Assembly: GCA_051162045.1 (NCBI GenBank)
Contig: JBISDI010000012.1
Direction: 5' to 3' (one strand)
Origin: Anaerozeibacter quisquiliarum
Lineage (GTDB): Bacteria > Bacillota > Clostridia > Christensenellales > Aristaeellaceae
DNA: 64,000 nt
Of this stretch, positions 6,664-15,736 are shown piece by piece. The translations under genes and the position numbers were made by a program. The first letter of the stretch is position 1, and each line of letters opens with the position of its first letter. The notes beneath the pieces were generated by a model. That model did not search any database. It was not told the DNA's origin and saw nothing but the letters and a program-made list of their open reading frames with translations.

Positions 6664-8574
6664 CTATACGTCGTTTTGTTTGAATTTCAGCCAAATTTTC
6701 CCGACTGCGTCGCTGGGCATCCGCCAGTCGCCGCGCGGCGACAGCGATACCGAGCCGATCTTGGGGCCGTCCGGCAGGCAGGAGCGCTTGAACTGCTGCG
6801 CGAAAAACCGCTTCAGGAACACGCCCAGCCATTTGTCAATGACATCCGCCGCATACTCGCCCTCGAAGGCGACGCGCGCCAGCCGCGCGATCTTGCGCGG
6901 CGACTCCATCCGGCGCACCAGGTGGTACAGGAAGAAGTCGTGCAGCGCGTAGGGGCCCAGGATGTCCTCCGTCGCCTGCGAGATCGCGCCGTCTTTCGGC
7001 GGCAACAACTCGGGGCTGATCGGCGTTTCCAGCACGTCGGTAAGCGCCGCCCTGAGCGCCTCATCCTCGGCCGTATCGGCAGCAAAGCGCACCAGGTGCC
7101 GAACCAGCGTCTTGGGCACGCCCGCGTTGACCGCGTACATCGACATGTGATCGCCATTGTAGGTTGCCCAGCCCAGCGCCAGCTCACTCAGGTCGCCCGT
7201 GCCCACGACAAGCCCGCCGCGCTGGTTGGCCAGATCCATCAGCACCTGCGTGCGTTCGCGCGCCTGCGCGTTTTCGTAGGCCACGTCGTGCAAATCGAGG
7301 TCGTGACCGATGTCTGCCAAATGCTGCGCCACCGCTTGGCGGATGTTGATTTCGTAAAGTGTCGCGTCCAGCCCCTTGGCCAGAGCGCGCGCGTTTCCAA
7401 GTGTGCGCTCGGTGGTGCCAAAACAAGGCATCGTGACCGCCAGCAGGTTGCGCGCGTTAAGCCCCAGCGCGCTCAGCGCGCGCGCGGCCACGATCAGCGC
7501 CAGCGTCGAGTCCAGCCCGCCCGACACGCCGAGTACTGCGGTCTTTGCGCCGATCGACTTCATGCGGGAGGCGAGCGCATGGGTCTGGATATCCAGGATG
7601 TCCTCGCAGCGCCGCGCGCGCGCGTTCAGCCCCGCCGGCACGAACGGTTGCGGGTCGACGAAGCGCAGCAGCGCCGGCGACTCCGGTTTCAGGTGGAACT
7701 TGACCCGCGTGTGCGTGCCCGCGCTCGCGCCGAAGGTGTTCCGCCGCCCGCGTTCGCTCATCAAAAAACCCACGTCCACATCGGCGGTCACGAGCCCGCA
7801 TTCGTGGCGCTTCGACGAAGCCAGGATCGCCCCGTTTTCGGCGATCAGGTTGTGCCCGGCGAATACCAGGTCGGTGACCGACTCGCCGTCGCCCGCGTCG
7901 GCGTACACATAGGCGCACATCAGCCGCGCCGACTGGCTTTTGAGCATCAGCTCGCGGTAGGACGCCTTGCCCACGATCTCGCTGCTGGCCGACAGGTTGA
8001 CGATCACGCTCGCACCCGCCATCGCGTGACCGGCGCTGGGCGGCACGGGCACCCACATATCCTCGCAGATCTCGCAGCCGACCACGAGCTCGGGCATCTC
8101 CTCGCAGGCAAACAGCACATCGCCGCCGAAGGGCACCGTCTGGCCGAGCAGTTCGATCTCGCGCGCCTCACCCTCGCCGTTCGCGAAGTGGCGCAGTTCG
8201 TGGAACTCGCCGTAGTTGGGCAAGTGGCGCTTGGGCACCACGCCGAGCAGCGCGCCATTGTGAACCGCGGCCGCACAGTTGTACAGCCGCCCGAATGCAG
8301 TAAGCGGCAGGCCGACGAAGGCCAAAATGTCGAGGCCGCGGCTGGCCTTGACCACCTTGGCGAGCGCCGCGAGCGCCCCTTCCTGCAAGGTGCGCTGAAA
8401 GAACAGGTCGCCCGCGGTGTAACCGGTCAGGCACAGCTCGCTGAGCGCCAGCACCTTCGCGCGCGCCGCCGCCGCCTCCTTCATCAGCCGAATGACCTCA
8501 TCGGCGTTGGCCTCGGTATCGGTAAGCACAATCGCCGGCGTACCCGCCGCGACGCGCACAAATCCGTCCTTCAT
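6664..8574 (-). CDS. nadE: Glutamine-dependent NAD+ synthetase
   Basis: Converts deamido-NAD to NAD using ammonia released from glutamine. An N-terminal nitrilase-type glutaminase domain shows the Glu of ALSELCLTGY, the Lys of VPKRHLPNYGEF and the Cys of VGCEICEDMW. The C-terminal synthetase has the PP-loop GVSGGLDST and the later GTGDLSELALGW block. At 636 residues it is full-length for the two-domain form. The start at 8574 follows GAGGGG; a start 18 codons upstream is possible but lacks a ribosome site. It stands alone on the minus strand, divergent from helD and about 50 bp upstream of the lipoprotein gene. Confidence 0.95.
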   Translation of the reverse strand: MKDGFVRVAAGTPAIVLTDTEANADEVIRLMKEAAAARAKVLALSELCLTGYTAGDLFFQRTLQEGALAALAKVVKASRGLDILAFVGLPLTAFGRLYNCAAAVHNGALLGVVPKRHLPNYGEFHELRHFANGEGEAREIELLGQTVPFGGDVLFACEEMPELVVGCEICEDMWVPVPPSAGHAMAGASVIVNLSASSEIVGKASYRELMLKSQSARLMCAYVYADAGDGESVTDLVFAGHNLIAENGAILASSKRHECGLVTADVDVGFLMSERGRRNTFGASAGTHTRVKFHLKPESPALLRFVDPQPFVPAGLNARARRCEDILDIQTHALASRMKSIGAKTAVLGVSGGLDSTLALIVAARALSALGLNARNLLAVTMPCFGTTERTLGNARALAKGLDATLYEINIRQAVAQHLADIGHDLDLHDVAYENAQARERTQVLMDLANQRGGLVVGTGDLSELALGWATYNGDHMSMYAVNAGVPKTLVRHLVRFAADTAEDEALRAALTDVLETPISPELLPPKDGAISQATEDILGPYALHDFFLYHLVRRMESPRKIARLARVAFEGEYAADVIDKWLGVFLKRFFAQQFKRSCLPDGPKIGSVSLSPRGDWRMPSDAVGKIWLKFKQNDV

Positions 8575-8666
8575 GAAAGCCGCCCCTCTTCTGTACGGTC
8601 TCCAACCGTTTGGGCCATTATACCGCATCTTCCGGCATTTCGCAATTGCCCTGCTTCAACAAGCAT

Positions 8667-8695
8667 TTGTCAACATTGCTTGGTTGTGTTATAAT
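8667..8695 (+). promoter_or_regulatory. Promoter of the helD operon
   Basis: TTGTCA (8667-8672) and a perfect TATAAT (8690-8695) with a 17-base spacer, 33 bases upstream of the proposed helD start. Confidence 0.8.
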
Positions 8696-8728
8696 AGGAG
8701 AAACGCGCATGACGAGGGAGGGAGACGC

Positions 8729-10870
8729 TTGGAGAACATGGAGTTGCATCGGGAGCGCGCGTATACCGCGACGGTGCAGCAACTGCTGCTGGCGGTGATC
8801 GAGCAGTACAAGGGCCACAGCGACTTCCACGACGAGAACATCCGCATGATGCTGTCGGACGCGTGGGAGGAGCTGCGGATGAAGCCGACCGCCCTGTCGC
8901 CGCAGGATCTCATGCAGCTGTCGGGCGAGATCGACCGGATGCTCGCGCGTAAGGCCTTCACCGCCGATTTGAGCAAACGCTACGAGCGCATGCTGCTCAC
9001 CCCCTTCTTCGCCCGCATCGACTTCGTCGAGAACGGTCAGGATCAGGTCGAGAAGATTGTGATCGGGCTGTACAGCCTGAAAAATGCCGAGGGCGATTTG
9101 ATGGTGCACGACTGGCGCGCGCCGGTGTGCAGCCTATACTACGACGCCACGCCCGGCCCCGCCGCCTACGACAGCCCCTCGGGGCTCATCAGCGGGCGCA
9201 TGACGCTCAAGCGCCAGTACCGGATAGAGCAGGGCCAGCTCAAGTACTACGTGGACACCGACGTGTCGATCGACGACCAGATGCTGCTGGACATCCTGTC
9301 GCGCGCCACAACAGCGCACATGCGGCTGATCGTGTCCACGATCCAGAAGGAACAAAACGCGGTCATCCGTCACGAGAAGGCCAAGGTACTCTCCGTGATC
9401 GGCAGCGCGGGATCGGGCAAGACCTCGGTCGCCATGCACCGCGCCGCCTACCTGATGTACCGCCACAGGAGCATGTTCGACGCCCGGCGTATCGCGGTGC
9501 TGTCGCCGGGCAGCGCCTTTTCGGAGTATATATCGACGGTGCTGCCCGACCTCGGCGAGGAGAACGCGCCGGCCTACACGCTGCCCGTACTGCTCGCGCC
9601 CATTCTGGGGATCGAGTGCGAAACGCCGCTCAAGCAATCCGAGTGCCTGGCCGTGCCCGACCCGCTCCGGCTCGAGAGCGTGCGCTACAAGAGCGATTTG
9701 CGCTTCAGCGCCTTGATCGAGCGCTTCACCGAGCGCTATCGGAACCTCGGCCCCGAGTTCGACAAGGTCGCGCTGGGCCGGCACGTGCTGGCCGAAAAGG
9801 GCGAGATCGAGCGGCTATACCGGGTTGAGTTCCGCACATTGTCCCCCGCGCTGCGGCTGACGCGCATCCAGACGGTTTTGCAAAACCGGCTCGACCAATG
9901 GGAGCGCACGCTGCGTACGCAGTACGAGGAGCAGCTGTTCGGCCGTTATCGCGGCAACGAATTGGAGCTGGCGGTCAAGCTGGCGGTGTCCCAGCAACTG
10001 CAACCGGTGCGCGCCCAAATCCGCTCGATGCTGGTGGGCGACCCGCTGGTGCTGTACGCGCTGGCGCTCGATGGGGCCGGCGAGGCGCTCGCCGAGGCCG
10101 CGCGCCAGAACGCCGCGGCGCGCCTGGTATGGTGGGAGGACGCGCCCGGCATCGCCTACCTGCAGCTCAAGCTGGGCTTCGCCGCGCCCGACAAGCAGAT
10201 CATGCACCTGCTGATCGACGAGGCGCAGGACTACAGCGACATATCGCTGCGGACGCTGCGCCTTATGTACCCGGCCGCCCACGTGACGCTGCTGGGCGAT
10301 CCCAACCAGCGCACCAGCCCCGGCATGCCCCCCTGCGACCCGCGCAGCTGGGGCGCGTGCTTCGACGAGCCCGACGCGCCGGTCGTCGAGCTGACCCGCT
10401 GCTACCGCTCGACCTTGCCGATCACAAGGCTGTGCTCGGCACTGCTGCCCGAGGGCGGCAACGGGCACGAGGGCTTCGGGCGCGAGGGCGACTGGCCGAT
10501 GATCGCGCCCTACCGCAAGGAACTGCTGCTCAAGACGCTCGAGCGCTGGCGCGAACAGCCGGGCATCCGGCTGGCCGCGGTCATCACCCGCACCCAGGCC
10601 GAGGCCATTAACCTGTCACGCCAGATCAAAGGCTCGGCGCTGCTGACCGGCGGCGAGGGCGACATGCTGCCCGACGCGGGCGGCGTGGTGGTGGGCAGCT
10701 ATTTGCTGATGAAGGGGCTGGAGTTCGACGCGGTGGCGGTGGTGTGGCCGCGCGTCGAGCTGACCGACGACGAGCGCCGGCGGCTGTATACGGCCAGTTC
10801 CCGCGCGCTGCATGCGCTGTGCCTGCTGACCGACGAGGCCATGATAAAGGAAATGGGTATTATTTTGTGA
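8729..10870 (+). CDS. helD: HelD-like superfamily 1 helicase / RNA polymerase recycling factor
   Basis: A UvrD-like ATPase of about 713 residues with HelD architecture. An N-terminal helical arm (about 1-120) is followed by the Walker A motif GSAGSGKTS near residue 225, an insertion, Walker B/DEAQDYS, a QRT-type motif after GDPN, and a C-terminal motor ending in the YTASSRALH motif. HelD proteins bind RNA polymerase and release stalled complexes in Gram-positive bacteria. The TTG at 8729 is preferred because GGGAGGGAG lies four to six bases upstream; the alternative ATG at 8738 is about 15 bases from it. A GTGA overlap couples it to the following flavoprotein gene. An ordinary DNA repair helicase is the alternative reading. 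Confidence 0.85.
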   Translation: MENMELHRERAYTATVQQLLLAVIEQYKGHSDFHDENIRMMLSDAWEELRMKPTALSPQDLMQLSGEIDRMLARKAFTADLSKRYERMLLTPFFARIDFVENGQDQVEKIVIGLYSLKNAEGDLMVHDWRAPVCSLYYDATPGPAAYDSPSGLISGRMTLKRQYRIEQGQLKYYVDTDVSIDDQMLLDILSRATTAHMRLIVSTIQKEQNAVIRHEKAKVLSVIGSAGSGKTSVAMHRAAYLMYRHRSMFDARRIAVLSPGSAFSEYISTVLPDLGEENAPAYTLPVLLAPILGIECETPLKQSECLAVPDPLRLESVRYKSDLRFSALIERFTERYRNLGPEFDKVALGRHVLAEKGEIERLYRVEFRTLSPALRLTRIQTVLQNRLDQWERTLRTQYEEQLFGRYRGNELELAVKLAVSQQLQPVRAQIRSMLVGDPLVLYALALDGAGEALAEAARQNAAARLVWWEDAPGIAYLQLKLGFAAPDKQIMHLLIDEAQDYSDISLRTLRLMYPAAHVTLLGDPNQRTSPGMPPCDPRSWGACFDEPDAPVVELTRCYRSTLPITRLCSALLPEGGNGHEGFGREGDWPMIAPYRKELLLKTLERWREQPGIRLAAVITRTQAEAINLSRQIKGSALLTGGEGDMLPDAGGVVVGSYLLMKGLEFDAVAVVWPRVELTDDERRRLYTASSRALHALCLLTDEAMIKEMGIIL

Positions 10871-12093
10871 CCGAATCATTCGATGTGGCCGTGATCGGCG
10901 GCGGCGCGGCCGGCATGATGTGCGCGGCGGAGATACGCCGCCTGGCGCCCGCGCGATCGGTCGTCCTGCTCGAGCGCCAGGCACGCGCGGGCAGGAAGCT
11001 GCTGGCCACCGGCAACGGCCGATGCAATCTGACCAATATGAACATCGCGCCCGAGTTCTATCCCGGCGGCGCGGATTTTGCGCGGGCGGCGCTGATGCGC
11101 TGTCCGCCTTCGCGTGTACTGGAGGCGTTTGAGCGGATGGGGCTCGTCTGCGCATCTGACGAGGCCGGGCGCGTCTATCCGCGCAGCGACCAGGCCGCCT
11201 CGGTGCTGGACGCACTGCGGCTGACGCTTACCGAGCGGGGCGCGCAGCTGTATACCGGCTTCGAGGTCAACCGCCTGGAACGAGGGTTCATGATCGGCGC
11301 GGTCGACGGGCGGCGACTGCGCGCCGCGCGCGTCGTGCTCAGCACCGGCGGGCCGGCGGGCGCGAAGCTGGGCGGCACGAGCGCCGGGCATCATCTGATG
11401 AAGGCGCTGGGGCATCCGACGACCCGCTGCCTGCCTGCGCTGGTGCAGATCAAGACCGATCCCGAGCCGGTGCGCGCGCTCAAGGGCATTCGCGCGGCTT
11501 GCCGCCTTCAGCTGATCGCGGGTGGGCGGGCGATCGAGCGAGCGGCGGGCGAAGTGCTGTTTCAGGAGTACGGCGTCAGCGGCATCGCGGCGATGGCGCT
11601 CGGACGCGCGGCGGCGCAGGCGATGGCGCGCGGCGAGCGTACAATCTTGCAAATCGCGCTGGCGGACGAGGATATGCATGAGGTGCGCGCGCGGCTCGAA
11701 GCGCTGCGCCGTTTTGTTCCCGCGCGCGCGCTCGAGGATTTTTTAAGCGGGCTCGTCCCCAAGCGGATCGGGCAAACGCTGATAAAGCAGGCCGGGATCG
11801 GCCCGCTGCTTCGCGCGAGCGGTTCGCTTTCGGATGAAGAGCTTGACCGGCTGGTGCTGCTGCTCACCGACTGGCGGCTGTCGGTCATCGGTACGCGCGG
11901 CTTTGAAGACGCGCAGGTCACCGCCGGGGGATTGTCCACCGAGCACTTTTGCCCCGATACGCTCGAGTCGCGCATCGTGCCCGGCCTTTACGCCGCCGGC
12001 GAGGTGCTGGACGTGGACGGCACGTGCGGCGGCTACAACCTGCACTGGGCTTGGGCCAGCGCGCTGGCGGCGGCGGAGGCTTCGTCGCGTTGA
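10867..12093 (+). CDS. HI0933/YhiN family NAD(P)/FAD-dependent oxidoreductase
   Basis: A 408-residue flavoprotein of the HI0933/YhiN (BaiN-like) family. It has the FAD motif VIGGGAAGMM at the N-terminus and a GNGRCNLTN segment. The C-terminal block GTCGGYNLHWAWASG-type ending closes the FAD site. The GTG at 10867 overlaps the helD stop (GTGA), giving the normal family N-terminus; an upstream in-frame start would extend into helD. Some family members reduce bile-acid intermediates in gut clostridia, but most have no known substrate, so the role is unassigned. It heads a run of genes with a second flavoprotein and rmuC. Confidence 0.85.
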   Translation: MTESFDVAVIGGGAAGMMCAAEIRRLAPARSVVLLERQARAGRKLLATGNGRCNLTNMNIAPEFYPGGADFARAALMRCPPSRVLEAFERMGLVCASDEAGRVYPRSDQAASVLDALRLTLTERGAQLYTGFEVNRLERGFMIGAVDGRRLRAARVVLSTGGPAGAKLGGTSAGHHLMKALGHPTTRCLPALVQIKTDPEPVRALKGIRAACRLQLIAGGRAIERAAGEVLFQEYGVSGIAAMALGRAAAQAMARGERTILQIALADEDMHEVRARLEALRRFVPARALEDFLSGLVPKRIGQTLIKQAGIGPLLRASGSLSDEELDRLVLLLTDWRLSVIGTRGFEDAQVTAGGLSTEHFCPDTLESRIVPGLYAAGEVLDVDGTCGGYNLHWAWASALAAAEASSR

Positions 12094-12141
12094 TGGGCGG
12101 GCCGCCCGTTCCGCCGCGCAATCCTTCTAAAGGAGAAAAAC

Positions 12142-13725
12142 ATGCTGCGCATTTCAAATCTGAAACTGCCGCTGGGCGCGGAGCTTTCCGCGCCTGCGCG
12201 CTTGGTCGCCTGCGCGCTGGGCTTGCGTGAGGATGACGTCCCGAGCGCCCGGCTGGTCAAGAAATCGGTGGACGCGCGCGATAAGCGCGACGTCCATTTT
12301 GTAGCGTCGATCGAGTTCGACTGCGCGCTGCCCGCGTCGCGGCTTGCGCCCCCGCGCGGCGCGCAGTTGCAGGCGGCCGAACCCCCGGCTTGGCGCACGC
12401 CCCATGCCGCGCCGGGCAAGCGCCGCCCGGTCGTGGTCGGACTCGGCCCGGCGGGGCTGTTCGCGGCGTTGGTGCTGGCGCGCGCGGGGCTTGCCCCGCT
12501 GGTGCTCGAGCGCGGGCGCCCGGTCGACCGGCGCACCGAGGACGTTCGCGCGTTCTGGCACACGGGCGCGCTCGACCCGAATAGCAATGTGCAGTTCGGC
12601 GAGGGCGGCGCGGGCGCGTTTTCCGACGGGAAACTTACGACCGGCATCTCGGACGCTCGCTGCCGCCTGGTGCTCGAAACGCTGTATGAGCACGGCGCGC
12701 CCGAGCAGGTGCTCTACGATGCCAAGCCCCACATCGGCACCGACCGGTTGCCGGGCGTGGTCGCGTCGATCCGGCGCGAGGTCGAGCGATTGGGCGGCGA
12801 GGTGCGCTTCGAGACCAGGCTCGACCGGCTGATTCTCGAAGGGGGACGGCTTCAGGGCATCGTAGCCGACGCAGCGGACATCGAGGCCGAACAGATCATC
12901 CTGGCGGTCGGCCACAGCGCGCGAGACACCTTCGAGGCGCTGTTCGCCCAAGGCGTGCCGATGGAGCCCAAGCCGTTCTCGATCGGCGCGCGCATCGAGC
13001 ACAGCCAACGGATGATCGACCGCGCGCAGTACGGCTCCGCCGCCGGCCACCCGGCGCTGGGCGCGGCGGATTACAAGCTGAGCGCCAAGGCGGCTGACGG
13101 GCGCGGGGTGTACACCTTCTGCATGTGTCCGGGCGGGACGGTGGTGGCGGCGGCGTCCGAGTCCGACATGGTCGCGACCAACGGCATGAGCGCTTGGGCG
13201 CGCGACGGCGCGAACGCCAACAGCGCGCTGCTGGTCTCGGTCGGCCCGGCCGATTATGGCGCTTCTCCGCTGGACGGCCTCGCATTCCAGCGCCGCTGGG
13301 AGCGCGCGGCGTTCGAGCTGGGCGGCGGGGGCTACCGCGCGCCGGCGCAGTTGGTGGGCGACTTCTTGCAGGGTGTGCCTTCGCGCGGCGCGGGCGACGT
13401 GGAGCCGACCTACCGGCCGGGCGTCGCCTACGCCGACCTCGCGCGCTGCCTGCCGCCGTTCGCGGTGGCGGCGATGAAAAAGGGGCTGTGCGACATGGAT
13501 CGGCGGCTGCGCGGCTTCGCGGGCGCGGGTGCGCTGCTCACCGGGGTGGAGACCCGCTCGTCCTCGCCGCTCCGGCTGCCGCGCGGGGCAAACTGCGCCT
13601 CGGCGATTCGCGGACTGTACCCCTGCGGCGAGGGCGCGGGCTACGCCGGCGGCATCATGTCGGCGGCGGTGGACGGCGTGCGCTGCGCCGAGGCGCTCAT
13701 TGAGGGGGTGAACGGCCATGCCTGA
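12142..13725 (+). CDS. FAD-dependent dehydrogenase of the COG2509 type
   Basis: A 527-residue flavoprotein. An N-terminal roughly 90-residue domain starts with LRISNLKLPLG. A dinucleotide fold follows (VVVGLGPAGLFAALVLARAG), then NVQFGEGGAGAFSDGKL and a C-terminal CGEGAGYAGGIMSAAVDG motif, all characteristic of the uncharacterised FAD-dependent dehydrogenase family. The ribosome site AAAGGAG is ideal. Its stop overlaps the rmuC start by 8 bp. The reaction is unknown; conservation of both nucleotide-binding ends suggests an intact enzyme. Confidence 0.85.
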   Translation: MLRISNLKLPLGAELSAPARLVACALGLREDDVPSARLVKKSVDARDKRDVHFVASIEFDCALPASRLAPPRGAQLQAAEPPAWRTPHAAPGKRRPVVVGLGPAGLFAALVLARAGLAPLVLERGRPVDRRTEDVRAFWHTGALDPNSNVQFGEGGAGAFSDGKLTTGISDARCRLVLETLYEHGAPEQVLYDAKPHIGTDRLPGVVASIRREVERLGGEVRFETRLDRLILEGGRLQGIVADAADIEAEQIILAVGHSARDTFEALFAQGVPMEPKPFSIGARIEHSQRMIDRAQYGSAAGHPALGAADYKLSAKAADGRGVYTFCMCPGGTVVAAASESDMVATNGMSAWARDGANANSALLVSVGPADYGASPLDGLAFQRRWERAAFELGGGGYRAPAQLVGDFLQGVPSRGAGDVEPTYRPGVAYADLARCLPPFAVAAMKKGLCDMDRRLRGFAGAGALLTGVETRSSSPLRLPRGANCASAIRGLYPCGEGAGYAGGIMSAAVDGVRCAEALIEGVNGHA

Positions 13726-14899
13726 TCCGATCTACATTCAACTCGCCGTTTTGTTGCTGGTCGTCATGACCGGGGTCTGGCTGGCGGCGTCGATGCGGGC
13801 GCTGCGCGCGCGGATGGACGAGCACGAGCGCTACCGCCGCCACCAGCACGCCGAGATGGCCTCGCGCGTGGAGGCGCTCGGCGAGCGCATGGGCCGCGAC
13901 TGGCAGCTGGCCAACCAGCTGCTGTCGGCCAGCGCGCAGGCCAATGAGGAGCGCATCGAGCGGATGATGGCGCGCATCGATCAATCGATCGATCGGCAGC
14001 AGCGGCAGATCAAGGAGATGCGCGAGACCGTCGACCACCAGCTGCAAACGACGCTCGAGAAGCGGCTGGGCGAATCGTTCCGGCAGGTGGGCGAGCAGCT
14101 CGAGCGGGTGTACAAGGGCCTGGGGGAGATGCAGCGGCTGGCGCAGGGCGTAGGCGATTTAAAGAAGGTGCTGGCCGGGGTCAAGACGCGCGGCGTGTGG
14201 GGCGAGGTGCGGCTCAAGGCGCTGCTCGAGCAGTCGCTGACGGCCGAGCAATACCTCGAAAACACGCCGGTGGAGCCGGGCGGGCGCGAGCGGGTGGAGT
14301 TCGCGGTCGTGCTGCCGGGCAAGCGCCCGGGCAATCCGGTGCTGCTGCCGATCGACGCCAAGTTCCCGCAGGAGGACTACCAGCGGCTGGTGGACGCGGC
14401 GGAGGCGGGCGACCGTCAGGCGGTTGCGCTGTCGGGCGCGCAGTTGGAACGCGTGCTGATCGAGGAGGCCAAGCGCATCGCGGGCAAGTACATCAAGGTG
14501 CCGCACACGACCGACTTCGCGGTGATGTTCCTGCCGGTCGAGGGGCTGTACGCCGAGGCGCTGCGCCGTCCGGGGCTGTGCGAGCGCCTGCAGGACAGGC
14601 ACCGCGTGCTGGTGAGCGGGCCGACCACGCTGTCGGCGCTGCTGACGAGTCTGCAAATCGGATTTCAGACGCTGGCGGTGGAGCAGCGCTCGGAGGAGAT
14701 CTGGCGGCTGCTGGGCGCGGTGCGCGGCGAGTTTTACCAATTCGGCGAGGCGCTGGAGCGCACGCGCCAGCGCCTCGATCAAGCCGGCGCGGAGCTCGAC
14801 CAGGCCTCCACGCGCACGCGCCAGATCACAAAGAAGCTCAGTAAGGTGGACGAACTGGCCGCGCCGGAGGGGTGGGAAGCGGACGATCCCCCCGCGTGA
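13718..14899 (+). CDS. rmuC: RmuC family protein
   Basis: A 393-residue homologue of RmuC, a nuclease-fold protein that limits recombination at inverted repeats in E. coli. An N-terminal membrane segment (about residues 3-22) is followed by a long coiled-coil to about residue 140. The conserved catalytic-like region has GVWGEVRLKALLEQ, LPIDAKFPQEDY and KYIKVPHTTDFAVMFLP. It overlaps the preceding flavoprotein gene by 8 bp and ends 15 bp before a convergent DNA-repair gene. Confidence 0.9.
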   Translation: MPDPIYIQLAVLLLVVMTGVWLAASMRALRARMDEHERYRRHQHAEMASRVEALGERMGRDWQLANQLLSASAQANEERIERMMARIDQSIDRQQRQIKEMRETVDHQLQTTLEKRLGESFRQVGEQLERVYKGLGEMQRLAQGVGDLKKVLAGVKTRGVWGEVRLKALLEQSLTAEQYLENTPVEPGGRERVEFAVVLPGKRPGNPVLLPIDAKFPQEDYQRLVDAAEAGDRQAVALSGAQLERVLIEEAKRIAGKYIKVPHTTDFAVMFLPVEGLYAEALRRPGLCERLQDRHRVLVSGPTTLSALLTSLQIGFQTLAVEQRSEEIWRLLGAVRGEFYQFGEALERTRQRLDQAGAELDQASTRTRQITKKLSKVDELAAPEGWEADDPPA

Positions 14900-14914
14900 G
14901 CGTTGATGGGATTT

Positions 14915-15736
14915 TTAAGGGCAAAGCCCTTGAACGGGCGAAAGAGGCAGCGCTTCCGGCCATGCGCTCTCCGGCTGATGCTCGGTCATCTGCGCCCAGT
15001 AGCGCTTGGGCATGTGGGTGCGCTGGCAGGCGGGGTTTTCGCGGCCTTCGATGGCGATCGTGCGGAAGAAGGCGCGCCACAGGCGCTGGAAGGCCTGCTC
15101 CTGCGCGCCCGGCGGGGCCTGCTCGAAGGCCTCCACCGGCACGATGCGCGTCTCGCCGCGGCCTGCCGCGCCGGCCGCGCGGTGCACCAGCGCTTCGCCG
15201 TGCGTCCTGTCGTGGATCAGGAAGGTCTCCTGCCGGAAGCGGTCGGTGAAGTGCGGGGCCAACAGCTTAAGCACCTGGGTTTTCGGTTCGATCACCGCGG
15301 TCAGCACGCCGTCCGACTCCCGGAAGCGGATGAACCCGGTCAGCAGGTGCGCCTCGCGCTCGAGGAAGGTGATCGCCCGGTTCAGCTTGTAAACCGCCGG
15401 GTCGGACAGATTGCTCAGCAGGCCCGGCCCCTCGCGGAACGCGCGGCGGAGCACATCCAACAGGTGGATTTCCTTGCCCGGCAAGTGGGTCAGCAGCGCG
15501 CGGCCCACCATGGTGAGCGCGTCCTCCGATATGCGGCCCCGGATGGCGTCGGCCACCCGCCGCGCGACGGCGGGGTCGGTCTCGATGAACCGATCTTCAA
15601 ACAGCATCGACTGCATCTCGCGCGCGGACAGGATCATCATCGGCTGTTCGCGTTTCGCCATGGCCTCGTAGACGCAGCACAGCAGGCCGTCCTGCGTGCC
15701 GTCGTAGCGGTAGATCAAAGCTGTCCGGTCAAGCAT
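14915..15736 (-). CDS. DUF4130 putative DNA metabolism/repair protein
   Basis: A 273-residue member of the DUF4130 family (TIGR03915 type). These proteins are almost always encoded beside the radical SAM protein of the next entry and are thought to act in DNA repair. Visible family features are the N-terminal YRYDGTQDGLLCCVYEA, the GLLSNLSDPAVYKLNRA region and the C-terminal RTHMPKRYWAQMTEH segment. It overlaps the upstream gene by 22 bp, so the pair is translationally coupled. The chemical reaction is not known. The SOS-type box upstream of the pair supports a damage-related role. Confidence 0.88.
   Translation of the reverse strand: MLDRTALIYRYDGTQDGLLCCVYEAMAKREQPMMILSAREMQSMLFEDRFIETDPAVARRVADAIRGRISEDALTMVGRALLTHLPGKEIHLLDVLRRAFREGPGLLSNLSDPAVYKLNRAITFLEREAHLLTGFIRFRESDGVLTAVIEPKTQVLKLLAPHFTDRFRQETFLIHDRTHGEALVHRAAGAAGRGETRIVPVEAFEQAPPGAQEQAFQRLWRAFFRTIAIEGRENPACQRTHMPKRYWAQMTEHQPESAWPEALPLSPVQGLCP

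Noticed and set aside
14900..14940. Terminator between convergent rmuC and the DUF4130 gene
   Set aside because: The AAGGGC/GCCCTT hairpin overlaps the DUF4130 stop and its T-run is on the wrong side for rmuC.
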